A stretch of 64,000 nucleotides of DNA from an uncultured Flavobacteriia bacterium (GTDB lineage: Bacteria > Bacteroidota > Bacteroidia > Flavobacteriales_D > Crocinitomicaceae): positions 1-64,000 of the forward strand of contig CALJTX010000047.1 in assembly GCA_937975705.1 (NCBI GenBank), read 5' to 3'. The notes below the pieces were generated by a model. It was not told the DNA's origin. It did no database searches and worked only from the letters and a program-made list of their open reading frames with translations. How positions within the stretch are numbered: the first letter of the stretch is position 1; the number at the start of each line of letters is the position of its first letter. This document shows positions 61,554-64,000 of the stretch, piece by piece. The position numbers and the translations under genes are program-made.

Positions 61554-62551
61554 GCATACAAAATTTGAAAAATCATTTCTTTGAGCAATTCGGAGCTATC
61601 CATTTGACTGTTTCCGACCCCCTTGGCTTTGAGGTCGTAATCGTGGAGTAAGGCGATGATTGCCGCAATTTTTTTAGGGTCGTAGTTTTGCCTATTTGCC
61701 AATAGCTCGCCTGCGACGAAAGGATGGACGCCAACACTGCTGGCTATGGCCTCTCTACTTTTGTTGGGTGTGAAATGTACCCGCATAAGTTGTGAGAACA
61801 GCTTAAAAAGTGCAGGAACAATGACAACAAGCTCACCTGCTTTCGGGTTGTATTCGAAGTATTGTACGATTTTGAAAGCTTTGTCGGCTTGTTTCTGTGC
61901 TACCGCATTGACCAACTCAAAAATATTGTAGTCCTTGGAGATGCCGATGTGCTGCTCGATGTGCTGCTCGGTGATCGCGGCATTGGCGCCAAGCACCGTA
62001 CGCAACTTTTCTATTTCGTTGGCAATGCGCCCGAGGTCTGCACCTAAAAATTCGGCTAAAAGCATGGTAGCTTTGCCATTGATTTGCAGGCCTAATCCTC
62101 TGACATACTTAGCAATCCAGTCTGGGAGTTGGTACTCGCGAATTTTATCAGACTTGAAGATGAGACCGTTTTTTGCAAAGTTTTTAAGGAGCTTTTTACG
62201 GGCATCAAAGGTTTTGTGTTTGTAGCAGACCACAAATATGGTCGTGGCGCTTGGAGCCTCCGAGTAAGCTTCTAGCGCATCTATTTGCTTGAAATCTTGC
62301 GCCTCTTTGAGGATGACCAAACGGCGTTCTGCCATCATTGGATACGATTTTAGCTCGCTTTGCAGCGCCAAAGAATCGGCATCTTTTCCATAGAGAATGG
62401 TTTGGTTGAAATCGCGTTCGTGTTCTTCTAGCGCATTTTTGTGCAGGGCATCGGTAATCAAATCGATGTAATAGGTTTCCTCCCCATGTAAAAAATACAA
62501 GGGTGCAAACTTTTTAGCTTGGATGTCTTTGATGATTAAGCTTGCGTCCAT
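61550..62551 (-). CDS. holA: DNA polymerase III subunit delta
   Basis: 333 aa. APLYFLHGEETYYIDLITDAL, MMAERRLVILKEAQDF, LGADLGRIANEIEKL and KDYNIFELVNAVAQKQADKAF fit HolA, the clamp-loader wrench that opens the beta clamp. Its start lies 16 bp inside pepT. Confidence 0.93.
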   Translation of the reverse strand: MDASLIIKDIQAKKFAPLYFLHGEETYYIDLITDALHKNALEEHERDFNQTILYGKDADSLALQSELKSYPMMAERRLVILKEAQDFKQIDALEAYSEAPSATTIFVVCYKHKTFDARKKLLKNFAKNGLIFKSDKIREYQLPDWIAKYVRGLGLQINGKATMLLAEFLGADLGRIANEIEKLRTVLGANAAITEQHIEQHIGISKDYNIFELVNAVAQKQADKAFKIVQYFEYNPKAGELVVIVPALFKLFSQLMRVHFTPNKSREAIASSVGVHPFVAGELLANRQNYDPKKIAAIIALLHDYDLKAKGVGNSQMDSSELLKEMIFQILYA

Positions 62552-63789
62552 GGATGATTTTTCCAGATTTGGACGAGTTCGACAAGTGTATCAATTGCTT
62601 TTTCCATGTCTTGAACACTTACGTATTCGAGTTTGGAATGGATGGCCATTTCACCGGTGAATATATTCGGACAAGGTAAGCCCATAAACGATAGCCTTGA
62701 GCCGTCGGTGCCACCTCTGATAATGGCGCGTTTGGGTTGTAGGCCAGCCTTGCGCATCGCCTCTTCGGCGTAATCTGCCACAAATGGTACACCTGCTAAA
62801 ATTTCTTTCATGTTGCGGTACTGCTCCTGCACTTTGATTTCATAACGCGCGCCGGGATGTGCAGCAACCACTTGAGCAGCCAAGGCCTCTAGTTTTTGTG
62901 GATAGCTTTCCATGAGGGCGGTGTCGTGGTCGCGCAAGATGAGCTGGACCATTGCTTTTTCCAAGCCCCCTTCAATGGATGTAGGGTGCACAAAACCTTC
63001 GCGGTGTGTAGTGGTTTCTGGAGACCAATTTGCTTTTGGAAGTGCTTCTACAAAAGCCGCAGCCAATTTGATGGCATTGACCATTTTGCCTTTGGCATAG
63101 CCAGGATGGGCGCTAATACCGTGAAAAGTAAGTGTAGCGGCGTCTGCCGAAAAGGTTTCGTCTTCGATGTCTCCGAGAGGGCCACCGTCGAGGGTGTAAC
63201 CAAAATCGGCGTTTAGTTTTTGCATGTCGAGCTGCTCTACTCCTCTACCTACTTCTTCATCTGGTGTAAACAGAATCCGGATCGGGCCATGTGGTACTTC
63301 TGGATGAGACATAAGGTAAGCAGCGAGCTCCATAATAATGGCAACACCTGCTTTATCGTCGGCACCGAGTAAGGTGTGTCCGCTTGCAGTAATGAGGTCG
63401 TCACCGATTTTTTGAAGTAAATAAGGGTGCTCTTCTGTGCGCAAAACCTGTGTTGGGTCGTCTGGTAGAATTATGGGCGCACCCGTGTATTTTGAATGGA
63501 GAATTGGCTTTACGTTTGTGCCGCTGCAATCTGGTGCGGTGTCCATGTGTGAGCAAAAACAAATTGTTGGCAAGGACTGGGCAACATTAGATGGGATTGT
63601 GGCAAAGACATAAGACCAGTCGTCTATTTCTACATCTTGAAGCCCCAATGCTTTCAATTCCTCAAATAGAACCAAAGCGAGGTTGCGTTGCTTGGCACTT
63701 GATGGAAATGAACTTGAGTTCGGATCTGAAGTAGTATCGATTTGAACGTAACGCATGAAGCGCTCCGCAACTTGATAAGGACTGGACAT
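62536..63789 (-). CDS. pepT: Peptidase T (aminotripeptidase)
   Basis: 417 aa, M20 family. Zinc ligands in CFCSHMDTAPD, HTLLGADDKAGVAI, FTPDEEVGRGVEQL (catalytic Glu), and the dimer-domain FHGISAHPGYAKGKMVNA; AIIRGGTDGSRLSFMGLPCPN near the end. Removes N-terminal residues from tripeptides. A TATTTTTG box lies 24 nt upstream. Head of pepT-holA-rsmE. Confidence 0.96.
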   Translation of the reverse strand: MSSPYQVAERFMRYVQIDTTSDPNSSSFPSSAKQRNLALVLFEELKALGLQDVEIDDWSYVFATIPSNVAQSLPTICFCSHMDTAPDCSGTNVKPILHSKYTGAPIILPDDPTQVLRTEEHPYLLQKIGDDLITASGHTLLGADDKAGVAIIMELAAYLMSHPEVPHGPIRILFTPDEEVGRGVEQLDMQKLNADFGYTLDGGPLGDIEDETFSADAATLTFHGISAHPGYAKGKMVNAIKLAAAFVEALPKANWSPETTTHREGFVHPTSIEGGLEKAMVQLILRDHDTALMESYPQKLEALAAQVVAAHPGARYEIKVQEQYRNMKEILAGVPFVADYAEEAMRKAGLQPKRAIIRGGTDGSRLSFMGLPCPNIFTGEMAIHSKLEYVSVQDMEKAIDTLVELVQIWKNHPWTQA

Positions 63790-63813
63790 GAATTTGTTTT
63801 AGTCAAAAATACG

Positions 63814-63821
63814 AAGAAATG
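63814..63821 (-). promoter_or_regulatory. -7 element of the pepT-holA-rsmE operon
   Basis: Minus-strand TATTTTTG, exact TAnnTTTG, 24 nt before the pepT ATG. No -33 TTG at the usual distance. Confidence 0.5.
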
Positions 63822-63831
63822 CGCAAATGAC

Positions 63832-64000
63832 TTAAGGGATCAGGTTCCTTAAAGCTTGTAATTCTGCAACTTTTTGAGCAGACCCAACTTGCTGAAACGC
63901 GTAGATCAAATTCGAAAGCATCCTTTTGAGAATAGCTGAATTGGAACAAGGCTCGAAATGACTGCGGTCTGGCTGTAAATGAATGCCCTTTATGAATTCT
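63832..64000 (-). CDS. C-terminal fragment of a SirB1/transglutaminase-like protein
   Basis: 56 codons to the stop TAA; the rest lies beyond the window. The fragment SAILKRMLSNLIYAFQQVGSAQKVAEL resembles the TPR-like tail of SirB1-type transglutaminase-fold proteins (LxRMLxNLxxxY). The match is short, so the family is tentative. Reading frame and position ahead of pepT on the same strand support a real gene. Confidence 0.5.
   Translation of the reverse strand, partial: EFIKGIHLQPDRSHFEPCSNSAILKRMLSNLIYAFQQVGSAQKVAELQALRNLIP

Overview
The window is a stretch of chromosome from a member of the Bacteroidota, most likely Flavobacteriales-like. The signs are type IX secretion (T9SS) sorting tails of both the A kind (two proteins) and the gliding/CHU_C kind (one), an HU-CCDC81-like SPOR protein, DUF2911, a two-gene MetH, TonB receptors, and promoters of the form TTG-N17-20-TAnnTTTG with almost no Shine-Dalgarno sequences. 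Family or genus cannot be fixed from this sequence. There are no rRNA genes, prophages, insertion sequences or CRISPR arrays. Coding density is very high and many neighbours overlap, including several convergent pairs.

Layout. 1-7.1 kb (minus strand): an ECF sigma factor, two adjacent amidohydrolase-family exported proteins, an AlkD-like repair protein, RNase P RNA (rnpB) and a T9SS cargo protein. 7.1-11.6 kb: a large SF1 helicase, yidD and a lytic transglycosylase. 11.6-15.0 kb: a tight minus-strand operon (lipoprotein, mrp, nifU-like, rlmH, menC). 15.1-22.5 kb (plus strand): DUF423, bcp, recA, a surface lipoprotein, thioredoxin, a membrane pyrophosphatase with a Cys-rich tail, an alkyltransferase-like protein and a cystathionine synthase/lyase. 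22.5-29.7 kb: a LytT/LytS-type two-component pair, a T9SS type B protein, a beta-barrel, an unknown protein and a T9SS type A protein. 29.8-30.9 kb: a MazE/MazF-like toxin-antitoxin pair and a Ser-Pro-Arg tRNA operon. 30.9-37.9 kb: purM, a TerB/J-domain protein, htpG, an SDR, pgk and gapA. 38-45.6 kb: a C1 peptidase, an HU/SPOR protein, kdsB and two paralogous TonB receptors. 45.6-51.7 kb: dprA, a SAM-I riboswitch with split metH, rnhA, ruvC and tRNA-Val. 51.7-59.1 kb: a DEDD exonuclease, then a seven-gene plus-strand run (free-Met-sulfoxide reductase, Ig-like lipoprotein, DUF2911, EamA exporter, aldo-keto reductase, ferredoxin/NADP reductase-like protein, histidine kinase). 59-64 kb: thyA-folA facing pepT-holA-rsmE, and the 3' end of a SirB1-like gene.

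No large new system stands out; this is mainly core genome. The points most worth following are regulatory and architectural: a recurring promoter placement in which the -7 box ends exactly 4 nt before the ATG (apparent leaderless mRNAs); perfect palindromes on the recA, gapA, mazEF and SPOR-gene promoters; a 13-cysteine, probably periplasmic tail on the K+-dependent pyrophosphatase; amidohydrolase domains lacking the usual metal-binding HxH; and a SAM-I riboswitch with a visible alternative pairing upstream of two-gene MetH.
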